From: Hyphomicrobium_A sp044507625
GTDB taxonomy: Bacteria > Pseudomonadota > Alphaproteobacteria > Rhizobiales > Hyphomicrobiaceae
Assembly (NCBI GenBank): GCA_044507625.1
Contig: JBIQJE010000001.1
Coordinates: forward strand, 124,001 to 188,000
DNA length: 64,000 nucleotides
Reading direction: 5' to 3'
Part shown: in pieces, positions 8,044-16,284 of the stretch
How the letters are laid out: each line of letters begins with the position of its first letter
How positions within the stretch are numbered: the first letter of the stretch is position 1
The notes under the pieces: model-generated
The model's database searches: none
Seen by the model: the letters and a program-made list of their open reading frames with translations, nothing else
Told to the model about the DNA's origin: nothing
Position numbers and translations under genes: made by a program

Positions 8044-9339
8044 ATGGCGCGCACAAACGGCCGCAGAACCTTCACCCGCCGCGAGGTCAACACGGGCCTC
8101 GGAACGGCTACGGTCGCAGCCGCTCTCGGTGCGCCGGCGCTTGCAAACGCGAAAGCCAAGGTTGTCGTCATCGGTGGTGGCGCCGGCGGCGCGACGGCGG
8201 CCAAATATATTGCCCGCGGGACGACCGACAAGATCGCCGTGACGCTCGTCGAGCCCGAGCCGACTTACATGACATGCTTCCACTCGAACCTGGTTCTCGG
8301 TGGATTTAAAACGCTCGCGGATATTTCCTACACTTACGACAAGCTCATAGCGAACTACGGCCTGTCGCTGGTCCCGCAGAGAGCCAGCCGTATCGACCGG
8401 AGCGCCCGGCGCGTCTTCCTCGCCGATGGCACGGCACTGGACTACGACGCCCTCGTGCTTTCACCCGGCATCGACCTCAAATACGACAGCGTTCCTGGGT
8501 GGGGAAAAGAGCACGAAGAGACGATGCCCCACGGCTGGAAAGCCGGCCCGCAGACACTGCTGCTCAAGAACATGCTCGACCGGGTCCCCGACGGCGGCCT
8601 GATCGTCGTGCTTGCACCCCCCAACCCTTACCGTTGCCCGCCTGCGCCTTACGAGCGCGTATCCATGATGGCGCATACGCTACAGCGTGCGGGTAAGGCG
8701 AACTGCAAGATCATCATCCTCGATCCCAAGGACAAGTTTTCCAAACAGGCGCTGTTTCAGGAGGGCTGGGAGAAGCACTACCCCGGCATGATCGAGTGGC
8801 TCAGCCGGGATGTCTATGAGGACATCCAGTCCGTCGATCCCGCCAGCAGTACGGTGGTCACCGGCTTTGAAACCTATAAGAACGCCGCCCTTGTCAATGT
8901 GATTCCGGCTCAGATGGCGGGCGCCATCGCACGCCATTCAGAGCTGCACAACGAGACAGGATTCTGTCCCATCCATCCCCCGAGCATGCAGTCGGCGATC
9001 GACCCAAACATCTTCATCATCGGGGATGCATGCGTTGCCGGCGAGATGCCGAAATCGGCATTCGCCGCAAACAGCCAGGCGAAGGTCGCCGCTGCCGCCG
9101 TGCGCACCCGTTTCAGCACCACCAGGACACCGTCGCCCCGCCTGCAGAACATCTGCTGGAGCATGATCGCCGCCGACGATGCGGTCAAAGTCGGCGCCCG
9201 ATACGAAGCCAAGGCGGGCCGGATTTCCTCCGTCGAAAACTTCGTCTCGCAGACGGGCGAGGACGTGGTGCTGCGTCGAAAGACGCAGTTCGAGAACCTG
9301 GGTTGGTACGAGGGCATGACCGCCGACATCTTTCTCTAG
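8044..9339 (+). CDS. soxF: Flavocytochrome c sulfide dehydrogenase-type flavoprotein (SoxF/FccB)
   Basis: The FAD subunit of a flavocytochrome c sulfide dehydrogenase, oxidising sulfide in the periplasm. It has about 431 residues, a Tat signal (RRTFTRREVNTGLG), the Rossmann motif GGGAGG at 44-49, and C78 in YMTCFHSN at the site of covalent FAD attachment in FccB. C198 (PYRCPPAPYER) fits the redox-active disulfide region. The C terminus matches the FCSD flavoprotein domain. The ATG at 8044 sits directly before the Tat motif; an open frame continues upstream to 7939 without a plausible signal. The cytochrome partner (SoxE/FccA) is not adjacent. Confidence 0.92.
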   Translation: MARTNGRRTFTRREVNTGLGTATVAAALGAPALANAKAKVVVIGGGAGGATAAKYIARGTTDKIAVTLVEPEPTYMTCFHSNLVLGGFKTLADISYTYDKLIANYGLSLVPQRASRIDRSARRVFLADGTALDYDALVLSPGIDLKYDSVPGWGKEHEETMPHGWKAGPQTLLLKNMLDRVPDGGLIVVLAPPNPYRCPPAPYERVSMMAHTLQRAGKANCKIIILDPKDKFSKQALFQEGWEKHYPGMIEWLSRDVYEDIQSVDPASSTVVTGFETYKNAALVNVIPAQMAGAIARHSELHNETGFCPIHPPSMQSAIDPNIFIIGDACVAGEMPKSAFAANSQAKVAAAAVRTRFSTTRTPSPRLQNICWSMIAADDAVKVGARYEAKAGRISSVENFVSQTGEDVVLRRKTQFENLGWYEGMTADIFL

Positions 9340-9384
9340 GCAAGCACAGAGCGAGAAATCAGCTAGGCGAAAGGACAACGCACA

Positions 9385-9579
9385 ATGACATCCAACATCG
9401 GCACCATCGATCGCAATCTGCGCCTGCTGCTGGGCGTCGGCCTGCTGAGCATGGTCTTCATCGGTCCTCAAACACCCTGGGGGCTTCTTGGATTGATCCC
9501 GCTCGTCACCGGCCTCGCGCGCTTCTGTCCCGCTTATAGGATCGCCGGCGTTTCAAGCTGCACCAATCCGAAATCCTGA
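9385..9579 (+). CDS. DUF2892 (YgaP-like) inner-membrane protein
   Basis: A 64-residue protein with two short hydrophobic segments (LRLLLGVGLLSMVFIG and WGLLGLIPLVTGLARF) and the family hallmark TIDRNLRLLLG at the start and FCPAYRIAGVSSC near the end. DUF2892 is the transmembrane part of YgaP, a membrane rhodanese, and stand-alone copies are common in persulfide and sulfide oxidation operons. Its exact role is unknown. It lies 45 bases after soxF. Confidence 0.85.
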   Translation: MTSNIGTIDRNLRLLLGVGLLSMVFIGPQTPWGLLGLIPLVTGLARFCPAYRIAGVSSCTNPKS

Positions 9580-9676
9580 CCGCGCCAACGATCACGGGCA
9601 GGCCACGCCTGGACGCCTGCCGTTCGAGCCGTTTGGCCCCTGCCGCCCCTTTCACGTTCCCAATTCGGAGACACCA

Positions 9677-10564
9677 ATGATCCCGCACCCTGTCGACCTG
9701 ACCCTGAAACCTGAGATCACGCCGTTCTTCGACCAGCAGACCAATACCGTCAGCTACGTCGTCAAGGATCCGGCGTCGAATGCCTGCGCAATCTTCGACA
9801 GCGTCATGGACATCGACTACCCGGCTGGCCGGATCTCCTACACCTCCGCCGACAAGATCATTCAGCACGTGGTTGACGCGGGTCTCCGCGTCGAGTGGCT
9901 GATCGAAACCCATGCCCACGCCGATCACCTGTCGGCAGCGCCGTATATCCAGGGAAAGCTCGGCGGCAAGCTCGGCATCGGCGAAAACATCAAGGTGGTG
10001 CAGGACGTCTTCGGCAAGGTGTTCAACGAAGGCACCGAGTTTCAGCGCGACGGCAGCCAGTTCGATCGGCTGTTCCATGACGGGGATCGCTACAGCATCG
10101 GCGGCATGGCGGCATTCGCGATGCTGACGCCGGGGCACACGCCCGCTTGCATGACACACGTCGTTGGTGACGCGGCATTCGTCGGCGATACCCTGTTCAT
10201 GCCCGACGGCGGCACTGCGCGCGCGGACTTCCCCGGCGGAGATGCGCGCATTCTCTACAGGTCGATCAAGCGCGTGCTGGAGCTCCCGCCGGAAACCCGC
10301 CTTTTCATGTGCCACGACTATGGCCCCGGCGGCCGTCAGATCAATTGGGAAACCACCGTCGCCGAGGAGCGCGCCCACAACATCCACGTGCGGGACGGCG
10401 TGACCGAGGATGAATTCGTGAAAATGCGCGAGGAGCGCGACCGCACGTTGGCGCTGCCGAAGCTCATCATCCCATCCATTCAGGTCAACATCCGCGGCGG
10501 AAAGCTCCCCGAGCCCGACGAGAGCGGAAAGCAGCACCTCAAAGTGCCGATCAACGTCCTCTGA
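9677..10564 (+). CDS. Persulfide dioxygenase, metallo-beta-lactamase fold (ETHE1/Blh-like)
   Basis: A 295-residue MBL-fold protein with the iron-site motif HAHADH at 79-84 and a later GHTPACMTH histidine. Persulfide dioxygenases oxidise glutathione persulfide to sulfite with O2 in the cytoplasm. The length and the AEERAHNIHVRDG and PSIQVNIRGGKLP segments fit the bacterial Blh type linked to BigR-controlled operons. It is followed after 35 bases by the DUF442-SQR gene, which would supply persulfide, and then by a probable sulfite exporter, so sulfide to sulfite and export is a coherent route. Confidence 0.9.
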   Translation: MIPHPVDLTLKPEITPFFDQQTNTVSYVVKDPASNACAIFDSVMDIDYPAGRISYTSADKIIQHVVDAGLRVEWLIETHAHADHLSAAPYIQGKLGGKLGIGENIKVVQDVFGKVFNEGTEFQRDGSQFDRLFHDGDRYSIGGMAAFAMLTPGHTPACMTHVVGDAAFVGDTLFMPDGGTARADFPGGDARILYRSIKRVLELPPETRLFMCHDYGPGGRQINWETTVAEERAHNIHVRDGVTEDEFVKMREERDRTLALPKLIIPSIQVNIRGGKLPEPDESGKQHLKVPINVL

Positions 10565-10599
10565 GCCCGCCCCGACAGAGAAAACCGAGAGTTCAGAAC

Positions 10600-12267
10600 A
10601 TGACGCACAAGAAATTGACCGACGCAGTTTCGGTCGCACCGCAGATCAGCGCAGCCGACGTCGCGACGCTCGCCGCCGAGGGATACAAGGCCATCATCTG
10701 TAACAGGCCGGACGGCGAAGGAAGCGATCAGCCGACGTTTGCAGAGATCGAAAAGGCCGCGCGCGAAGCCGGCCTTGCAACACGCTTCATCCCCGTCGCC
10801 ACCGGAAAGGTGACCGATGAGGACGCCCGCGCATTTTCCGCCGCACTTGCGGAGTTGCCGATGCCAGCCCTCGCCTACTGCCGCACGGGAACGCGGTCGG
10901 CCACCCTTTGGGCATTGAGCGAGAATGGCAAGCGCTCGACAACGCAGATCCTCGAGCTTGCCGCGAAAGCCGGCTTCGACGTATCCGGTGTCTTGGCACG
11001 CGCTTCCCACAACGGTGTCATCGATACCGACCATCCCGTCGCCACCCACGATATCGTCATCGTCGGCGGCGGCGCCGCGGGCCTGGCGGTCGCGGCAAGC
11101 CTTCTGCGGCGCAAGAGAGGGCTCGATATCGCCGTCATCGACCCCGCCGACACTCACTACTACCAGCCGGGATTCACCATGGTCGGCGGCGGCGTGTTCG
11201 CCAAGGAAGCAACGGCCAAGTCGATGGCCGCAGTGCTCCCGCGCCGCGTGACGTGGATAAAGGCCGCAGTCGCCGGCTTCGAGCCCGATGCAAACGCCGT
11301 CGTGATCGAAGGCTGCCGCACCATCCGCTACACGCACCTGGTGGTTTGCCCTGGCATCAAGCTCAACTGGAGCGGCGTGGAAGGGCTCACCGAAACGCTC
11401 GGCAAGAACGGCGTGACGTCGAACTACCGCTTTGACCTCGCTCCCTACACGTGGGAGCTGGTGCGCAATATGCGGTCCGGACGCGCACTGTTTACGCAGC
11501 CGCCAATGCCCATCAAGTGTGCCGGTGCGCCCCAAAAGGCGATGTATCTCTCCGCCGACCACTGGCTGCGATCGGGGCGCCTCAACGCGATCGACGTCGA
11601 GTTTTACAACGCCGGCGGCGTTCTCTTCGGCGTTGCAGATTACGTGCCGGCGCTGATGGAATACGTCAAGCGCTACGATGCGGACCTGCGCTTCAATCAC
11701 AATCTGACGGCGATCGACGGCTCCCGCGGCAAGGCGTGGTTCAAGAAGACCGCAGCGGACGGAACAACGGAGACGGTCGAGAAGTCTTTCGACATGATTC
11801 ACGTCTGCCCGCCGCAGACGGCGCCGGACTTCATCCGCCACAGTCCCCTCGCCGATGCCGCAGGCTGGATCGATGTCGATCCTGCAACGCTTCGTCACAA
11901 GCGCTACCCGAACATCTTTGGCCTTGGCGATGCGGCCAGCACCCCCAACGCCAAGACCGCTGCCGCCGCCCGCAAGCAAGCTCCCGTCGTTGCCGAAAAC
12001 ATCCTCTTCGACAGGAAGTTGCGGCCGGTCCAATGCGCTTACGACGGATACGGCTCGTGCCCTCTGACCGTCGAACGCGGCAAGATCGTGCTCGCGGAAT
12101 TCCTCTACGGCGGCAAGGTGGCGCCGAGCTTCCCGAACTACATCATCGACGGCATGAGACCATCGCGGAACGCATGGATGCTCAAGAAGCGCATCCTGCC
12201 GCCGATCTACTGGAAGGCGATGCTCAAGGGACGCGAGTGGATGGCCAAGCCGAAGGTCATGGCGTGA
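10600..12267 (+). CDS. DUF442 phosphatase-like domain fused to sulfide:quinone oxidoreductase
   Basis: A 555-residue fusion. Residues 1-110 form a DUF442 (TIGR01244) domain with the loop YCRTGTRS (C94), related to the tyrosine-phosphatase/rhodanese fold. From about residue 151 a flavoprotein follows, with IVGGGAAGL as FAD motif. Its cysteines in the segments LVVCPGIKL, PIKCAGAPQ and IHVCPPQTA fit sulfide:quinone oxidoreductase, and the overall pattern resembles the mitochondrial SQOR group. SQR oxidises H2S to persulfide at the inner membrane and reduces quinone; the fused domain may act in persulfide transfer, which is inference. Its stop overlaps the next start (GTGA). Confidence 0.9.
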   Translation: MTHKKLTDAVSVAPQISAADVATLAAEGYKAIICNRPDGEGSDQPTFAEIEKAAREAGLATRFIPVATGKVTDEDARAFSAALAELPMPALAYCRTGTRSATLWALSENGKRSTTQILELAAKAGFDVSGVLARASHNGVIDTDHPVATHDIVIVGGGAAGLAVAASLLRRKRGLDIAVIDPADTHYYQPGFTMVGGGVFAKEATAKSMAAVLPRRVTWIKAAVAGFEPDANAVVIEGCRTIRYTHLVVCPGIKLNWSGVEGLTETLGKNGVTSNYRFDLAPYTWELVRNMRSGRALFTQPPMPIKCAGAPQKAMYLSADHWLRSGRLNAIDVEFYNAGGVLFGVADYVPALMEYVKRYDADLRFNHNLTAIDGSRGKAWFKKTAADGTTETVEKSFDMIHVCPPQTAPDFIRHSPLADAAGWIDVDPATLRHKRYPNIFGLGDAASTPNAKTAAAARKQAPVVAENILFDRKLRPVQCAYDGYGSCPLTVERGKIVLAEFLYGGKVAPSFPNYIIDGMRPSRNAWMLKKRILPPIYWKAMLKGREWMAKPKVMA

Positions 12268-13049
12268 TCCCTTTGCAAGATCTGCTTGCCACGGGCTCGG
12301 GTGCGCTCGTTGGCTTCGTGCTCGGACTCATCGGAGGAGGCGGCTCTATTCTGGCCGTCCCCCTGCTCGTGTACGTGGTCGGCGTCAAGTCTCCCCATGT
12401 CGCGATCGGCACCAGCGCCGTCGCCGTCGCCGTGAGTGCATTGGCAAATCTCATCGGCCACGCGCGCATCGGCAACGTCAAGTGGCGCTGCGCCCTCGTG
12501 TTCGCGATGGCCGGAACGATCGGAGCCGCCCTGGGATCGACCTTCGGCAAGCACTTCGACGGCGAGCGCTTGCTCGTTCTGTTCGGCGTCGTGATGATCG
12601 TCATTGCGATGCTGATGCTTCGCGGTGGGGGTCAATCTGGCGATGTCGAGGTTCGACTGACGCGCAAGACCGCAGCCAAGCTCATGCCGTTGCTGATGGC
12701 TTACGGGGTGAGCGTAGGCGCGCTGGCCGGCTTCTTCGGTATCGGGGGCGGGTTCCTTGTGGTGCCTGGCATCGTGGCCGCAACAGGAATGCCGCTGATA
12801 TTCGCGATAGGATCGTCTCTGGTCTCCGTGTTTGCCTTCGGCCTCACCACCGCGACCAACTATGCTGTCTCCGGCCTGATAGACTGGAGTCTCGTCGCCT
12901 TCTTTATCGGCGGCGGAATTGTCGGCGGCTTCGGCGGGCAGCGCCTCGCAGTTATTCTTGCCGACAAGAAGCGCGCACTCTCGTCAGTCTTTGCCGCCGT
13001 CGTTGCCCTCGTAGGCGCGTACGTCGTGTGGCGCGGCCTCACTGCGTAG
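12264..13049 (+). CDS. TauE/SafE family membrane exporter, probable sulfite export
   Basis: A 261-residue polytopic membrane protein starting at a GTG that overlaps the SQR stop by four bases. The two half-repeats are visible as GFVLGLIGGGGSILAVPLL and GALAGFFGIGGGFLVVPGI, the hallmark of TauE/SafE. The family exports sulfite, sulfoacetate or similar anions. Given a persulfide dioxygenase upstream that makes cytoplasmic sulfite, sulfite export to the periplasm is the likeliest role. The continuous reading frame seen further upstream in this phase is antisense noise over the SQR gene. Confidence 0.88.
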   Translation: MIPLQDLLATGSGALVGFVLGLIGGGGSILAVPLLVYVVGVKSPHVAIGTSAVAVAVSALANLIGHARIGNVKWRCALVFAMAGTIGAALGSTFGKHFDGERLLVLFGVVMIVIAMLMLRGGGQSGDVEVRLTRKTAAKLMPLLMAYGVSVGALAGFFGIGGGFLVVPGIVAATGMPLIFAIGSSLVSVFAFGLTTATNYAVSGLIDWSLVAFFIGGGIVGGFGGQRLAVILADKKRALSSVFAAVVALVGAYVVWRGLTA

Positions 13050-13058
13050 GAGGTATCG

Positions 13059-13640
13059 ATGCTTTCAGGGATCAAAGCGGTCATCGTCGTCGCAGCAGCC
13101 TTTTCATGCAGCGCTGCGTGGGCGCACGACATACCGGCCGCCAAGCGCACGATCCTCGGCAAGTACCTCAGCGCCAAGGAAGCCCACGATCGCGTAGCGG
13201 CCGCCGACAATAAGGTGCTGTTCATCGACGTGCGCGCACCGGGCGAGGTCATGTTTGTGGGGATCGCAGAAGCTGTCGACGCCGTCATTCCCTTTACCGA
13301 TCTGAAGCATCCCCCCGCGTGGGACGCCAAGGCCGGGCGCCTTCAGCTCGTCCCCAACGCGGAGTTCGTTCCGGCGGTCGAAGCTGCGCTGAAGCGCAAG
13401 GGGCTCGCCAGATCGGACGCCATTATCGTCATGTGCCGATCCGGCGAGCGCAGCGCCAAAGCCGTCAACACGCTCGCGCAGAACGGATACGCGGAAGTGT
13501 GGAGCGTGCATGACGGGTTCGAAGGAGATCTCTCCAAGGATGGCCGCCGTTCCGTCAACGGTTGGAAGAATGCCGCGCTTCCCTGGTCCTACAAGCTCGA
13601 TAGATCCAAACTCGAGCCGGTCGTGGGCCCAGCCGATTAA
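13059..13640 (+). CDS. Periplasmic rhodanese-like protein
   Basis: A 193-residue protein with an N-terminal signal peptide (VIVVAAAFSCSAAWA) and one rhodanese domain. The active-site loop is MCRSGERS with C126. A good AGGAGGT ribosome-binding site precedes the ATG, nine bases after the exporter gene. Periplasmic rhodaneses move sulfane sulfur between thiosulfate, persulfides and sulfite. Here it could join exported sulfite with sulfane sulfur to make thiosulfate for the Sox carrier cycle, or act as a persulfide carrier; this is inference from context. Confidence 0.88.
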   Translation: MLSGIKAVIVVAAAFSCSAAWAHDIPAAKRTILGKYLSAKEAHDRVAAADNKVLFIDVRAPGEVMFVGIAEAVDAVIPFTDLKHPPAWDAKAGRLQLVPNAEFVPAVEAALKRKGLARSDAIIVMCRSGERSAKAVNTLAQNGYAEVWSVHDGFEGDLSKDGRRSVNGWKNAALPWSYKLDRSKLEPVVGPAD

Positions 13641-13667
13641 GCTTTAAATCAAAGCAGAGTAAGAGCG

Positions 13668-14474
13668 ATGTTCGCGGAAGCTCACCTTTATTTGGGTGTG
13701 ACACTGGCTGGATTGGTGAGTTTTCTCAGCCCTTGCGTGCTGCCTCTCGTGCCGCCGTATCTCGGCTACCTCGGCGGCGCAACCTTCGAGGAGCTGACCC
13801 ACGCAGATGGTCTAGAGCGTGCAATTTGGCGCCGCGTGGTGCTGGCGTCCGTCTGCTTCGTGCTCGGCTTCAGCACCGTATTCATCGCCCTCGGCGCGAG
13901 CGCATCGCTCATCGGCCGCCTCATCCAGGAGTGGCGCAGCGAACTCCAGATCGCCGCTGGCGTCATCATCATCCTATTCGGTCTGCACTTCCTCGGGCTC
14001 TTGCGCATCCCATGGTTGATGGCCGAGAAGCGCTACCACACGAACCATAATGGCGCGAGCTTTGCCGGCGCGTACGTCATGGGTCTGGCGTTCGCGTTTG
14101 GCTGGACACCCTGCGTCGGACCGACCCTGTCGGCGATATTGGCCCTCGCCGCCAACGAAGCCAGCCTGGATGCCGGCGTTCGCCTGCTGGCCCTCTATTC
14201 GCTCGGCCTAGGCATCCCATTCATCCTGGCCGCCATCGCGCTTCGCCCGTTCCTCTCGTTCACGCAGCGCTTCCGCAAACATCTTGGAGTGATCGAGAAA
14301 ATGATGGGTGCGTTTCTCGTTCTTGCCGGCGTCGCTTTCCTCAACATCTTCGACTGGTTTACGATCCAGTCGCTCGGGCAATGGATGATCGAGACGTTCC
14401 CCGGCCTTGCCGAGATCGAAGCGCTCATTTTGCCAGGCGGCACCGACCAGGGTCTGCGTACGCTCACGCCATGA
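13668..14474 (+). CDS. CcdA/SoxV-type thiol-disulfide membrane transporter
   Basis: A 268-residue membrane protein of the CcdA/DsbD-gamma family. The reactive cysteines are C23 (FLSPCVLPL) and C149 (GWTPCVGPT) in two homologous transmembrane halves. These proteins carry reducing equivalents from cytoplasmic thioredoxin to the periplasm. In sox clusters the equivalent protein, SoxV, keeps SoxY's cysteine reduced through a thioredoxin (SoxW); no SoxW is adjacent here. The alternative is cytochrome c maturation, also plausible given the many haem proteins nearby. The gene ends 19 bases before the convergent lipoyl-carrier gene. Confidence 0.87.
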   Translation: MFAEAHLYLGVTLAGLVSFLSPCVLPLVPPYLGYLGGATFEELTHADGLERAIWRRVVLASVCFVLGFSTVFIALGASASLIGRLIQEWRSELQIAAGVIIILFGLHFLGLLRIPWLMAEKRYHTNHNGASFAGAYVMGLAFAFGWTPCVGPTLSAILALAANEASLDAGVRLLALYSLGLGIPFILAAIALRPFLSFTQRFRKHLGVIEKMMGAFLVLAGVAFLNIFDWFTIQSLGQWMIETFPGLAEIEALILPGGTDQGLRTLTP

Positions 14475-14493
14475 CCCGGTCAGTCCCTGGATG

Positions 14494-14886
14494 TCACGCA
14501 CCGACGAGCGCGCGGTAGTCGCCGGCCGTGAGCAGCGACACGAGCTGCCCCGCGTCGTGCAACTTGATCTTCACCAGCCAGCCCGCGCCGTAGCAGTCGG
14601 AATTGAGCGTGCCGGCGGCGTCCTTAAGCGCGCCATTGCATTCGAGCACCTCGCCGGAAAGAGGCGCTATCAGATCGGAGACGACCTTGTAGGATTCGAC
14701 GGTGCCGAATGCGTTGCCGGCCTCGATCGCCTGCCCGACCCGCGGCAGCTCGACAAAGACGATGCTCCCGAGCTGCTTCTGGGCGAAGTCCGATACGCCG
14801 AGGTAGGCTTCACCCGATGCCTCATCCGCTTTCACCCACAGATGGCTGGGATGAAAGTTGAGCTCCTCAGGAATACTGCAGGACAC
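14494..14886 (-). CDS. Lipoyl-carrier protein, GcvH/LbpA-like
   Basis: A 130-residue single lipoyl domain protein. The lipoylation lysine is K67 in the motif GTVESYKVVSD. The start is a GTG preceded by AAAGGAG, 20 bases inside the end of the dehydrogenase gene, so the two are translationally coupled. No gcvT or gcvP is present, which argues against an ordinary glycine-cleavage H protein. Lipoate-binding proteins (LbpA) of this kind serve the sHdr sulfur-oxidation pathway in Hyphomicrobium, but no hdr genes are visible either. The carrier is therefore either an LbpA with remote partners or a dedicated electron carrier for the OsmC-like protein encoded in the same operon. Confidence 0.87.
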   Translation of the reverse strand: MSCSIPEELNFHPSHLWVKADEASGEAYLGVSDFAQKQLGSIVFVELPRVGQAIEAGNAFGTVESYKVVSDLIAPLSGEVLECNGALKDAAGTLNSDCYGAGWLVKIKLHDAGQLVSLLTAGDYRALVGA

Positions 14887-16282
14887 GGTGCTGCTCCTTT
14901 CTCGCGGCGCTGAGCGGCTTATGCGTCGCTTGTCCCAGAGCGTCTTCGATGGCCTCGAGAATGCCTTCTGAAACCGTCGGGTGCGCATGCACAGTGTGGA
15001 ACAGCTCTGAAGCCGTACCCCTGCGTTGCAGCACCAGCGCCCCTTCGTGAATCATCTCCGATGCGTGCGGGCCTATAATGTGCATGCCCACGAGCTCCCC
15101 CGTCCGCCGATCGACGACCACCTTGGCGAAACCGGAAATTTCGCCGATAGCGTGCGCGCGGCCAAGGCCCCGCAAGTCGAACTTGCCGCACGCAACGCTG
15201 ATGCCGTCGGCAACCGCTTCCTCTTCGGTGCGGCCAACCCAGGCAATTTCGGGGCTGGTGAATACAGCCACGGGAATCGCCCTGTCGCTTATGAGAGCAT
15301 AATCGAGACCCAGCATGTGATCGATGGCGAGCTTGGCCTGCGCCGATGCCGCGTGCGCCAGACCCGAGCGTCCGTTGACGTCACCCGCCGCATAGATGCG
15401 CGCAACGTTGGTGCGCAGCACATCGTCGACGACGATCTCGCCCATGCCGTTCGTCAACACGCCCGCATTCGCAAGCCCGAGACTTTCGGTATTCGGCTTC
15501 CGCCCTACCGCGACAAGCGCGCGTTCCGCGGAGCACACGACCTTTCCACCGGCAAGTGCACTCACCCCGGTGGACGTGTGGATCAGTGACTGGATGCGGC
15601 AGCTCAACTCAACCCGGATGTTCCGCTTGCGCATCTCGCGTTGCATCACCGCGGAGACTTCCTTGTCCCCCCACGACATCAACCGCGGGCCGCTCGCAAG
15701 TATCGTGACGTCCACGCCGAGGCTGTCGAGAATGAATGCGAACTCGCACGCAATGATGCCGGAGCCGACGATCATCATCGACTTCGGCAGCGTATCCCAG
15801 GCGAGGAGATCGTCCGACGTCCCGATCACCTCGTGGTCGATGTTGAACTGACGATCTTCACACGGCACCGAGCCCGTACAGATCAGCACCCCGTCGGGAC
15901 GCAGGATCTCGTCGCCAACGCGCACCGTATGCGCGTCGACGAACGAGCCATAGCCGCGGATACAGGTAACCCGGCGATCCTGCATCAATCGCTCGATACC
16001 CTGGCCGAGCATTTCGATGATCGAAGCCGACCGCCGGTTGATTGCGGCCCAATCGGCGGAGACGGCCCCGCTGACCTGTAGGCCAAACGCTTCGGCGCGT
16101 TTGACCTTCTCGAACAGGCCACAGCTTTCGACGAGCACCTTTGTCGGGATGCAGCCTTGATTGAGGCACGTTCCCCCGAGCGGTTTGGGATCGACGAGGG
16201 TCACGTGTGCGCCATGCGCCGCGGCATGGGAAGCGGCGACGTAACCCGCAGGTCCGCCGCCGAGGATGACGATTTCTTTCAT
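14867..16282 (-). CDS. lpdA: Dihydrolipoyl dehydrogenase (E3-type, LpdA)
   Basis: A 471-residue FAD- and NAD-dependent pyridine nucleotide-disulfide oxidoreductase. The FAD motif GGGPAG is at residues 8-13, the redox disulfide is C39/C44 in GGTCLNQGCIPTK, the NAD-binding motif is near MMIVGSGIIACEF, and the C-terminal catalytic histidine is about H434 in HAHPTVSEG. It reoxidises or reduces protein-bound lipoamide. It starts two bases after the osmC-like stop and overlaps the lipoyl-carrier gene, so it belongs with both. It is not beside pyruvate or oxoglutarate dehydrogenase genes, which suggests a pathway-specific paralogue. Confidence 0.93.
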   Translation of the reverse strand: MKEIVILGGGPAGYVAASHAAAHGAHVTLVDPKPLGGTCLNQGCIPTKVLVESCGLFEKVKRAEAFGLQVSGAVSADWAAINRRSASIIEMLGQGIERLMQDRRVTCIRGYGSFVDAHTVRVGDEILRPDGVLICTGSVPCEDRQFNIDHEVIGTSDDLLAWDTLPKSMMIVGSGIIACEFAFILDSLGVDVTILASGPRLMSWGDKEVSAVMQREMRKRNIRVELSCRIQSLIHTSTGVSALAGGKVVCSAERALVAVGRKPNTESLGLANAGVLTNGMGEIVVDDVLRTNVARIYAAGDVNGRSGLAHAASAQAKLAIDHMLGLDYALISDRAIPVAVFTSPEIAWVGRTEEEAVADGISVACGKFDLRGLGRAHAIGEISGFAKVVVDRRTGELVGMHIIGPHASEMIHEGALVLQRRGTASELFHTVHAHPTVSEGILEAIEDALGQATHKPLSAARKEQHRVLQYS

Positions 16283-16284
16283 GC

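Noticed and set aside
11451..12263. Long open frame continuous with the TauE/SafE gene
   Set aside because: It overlaps the SQR gene in another phase and is arginine-rich; the exporter starts at the GTG at 12264.
14494..14886. Glycine cleavage H protein
   Set aside because: No gcvT or gcvP nearby; the gene is coupled to lpdA and an osmC-like gene.
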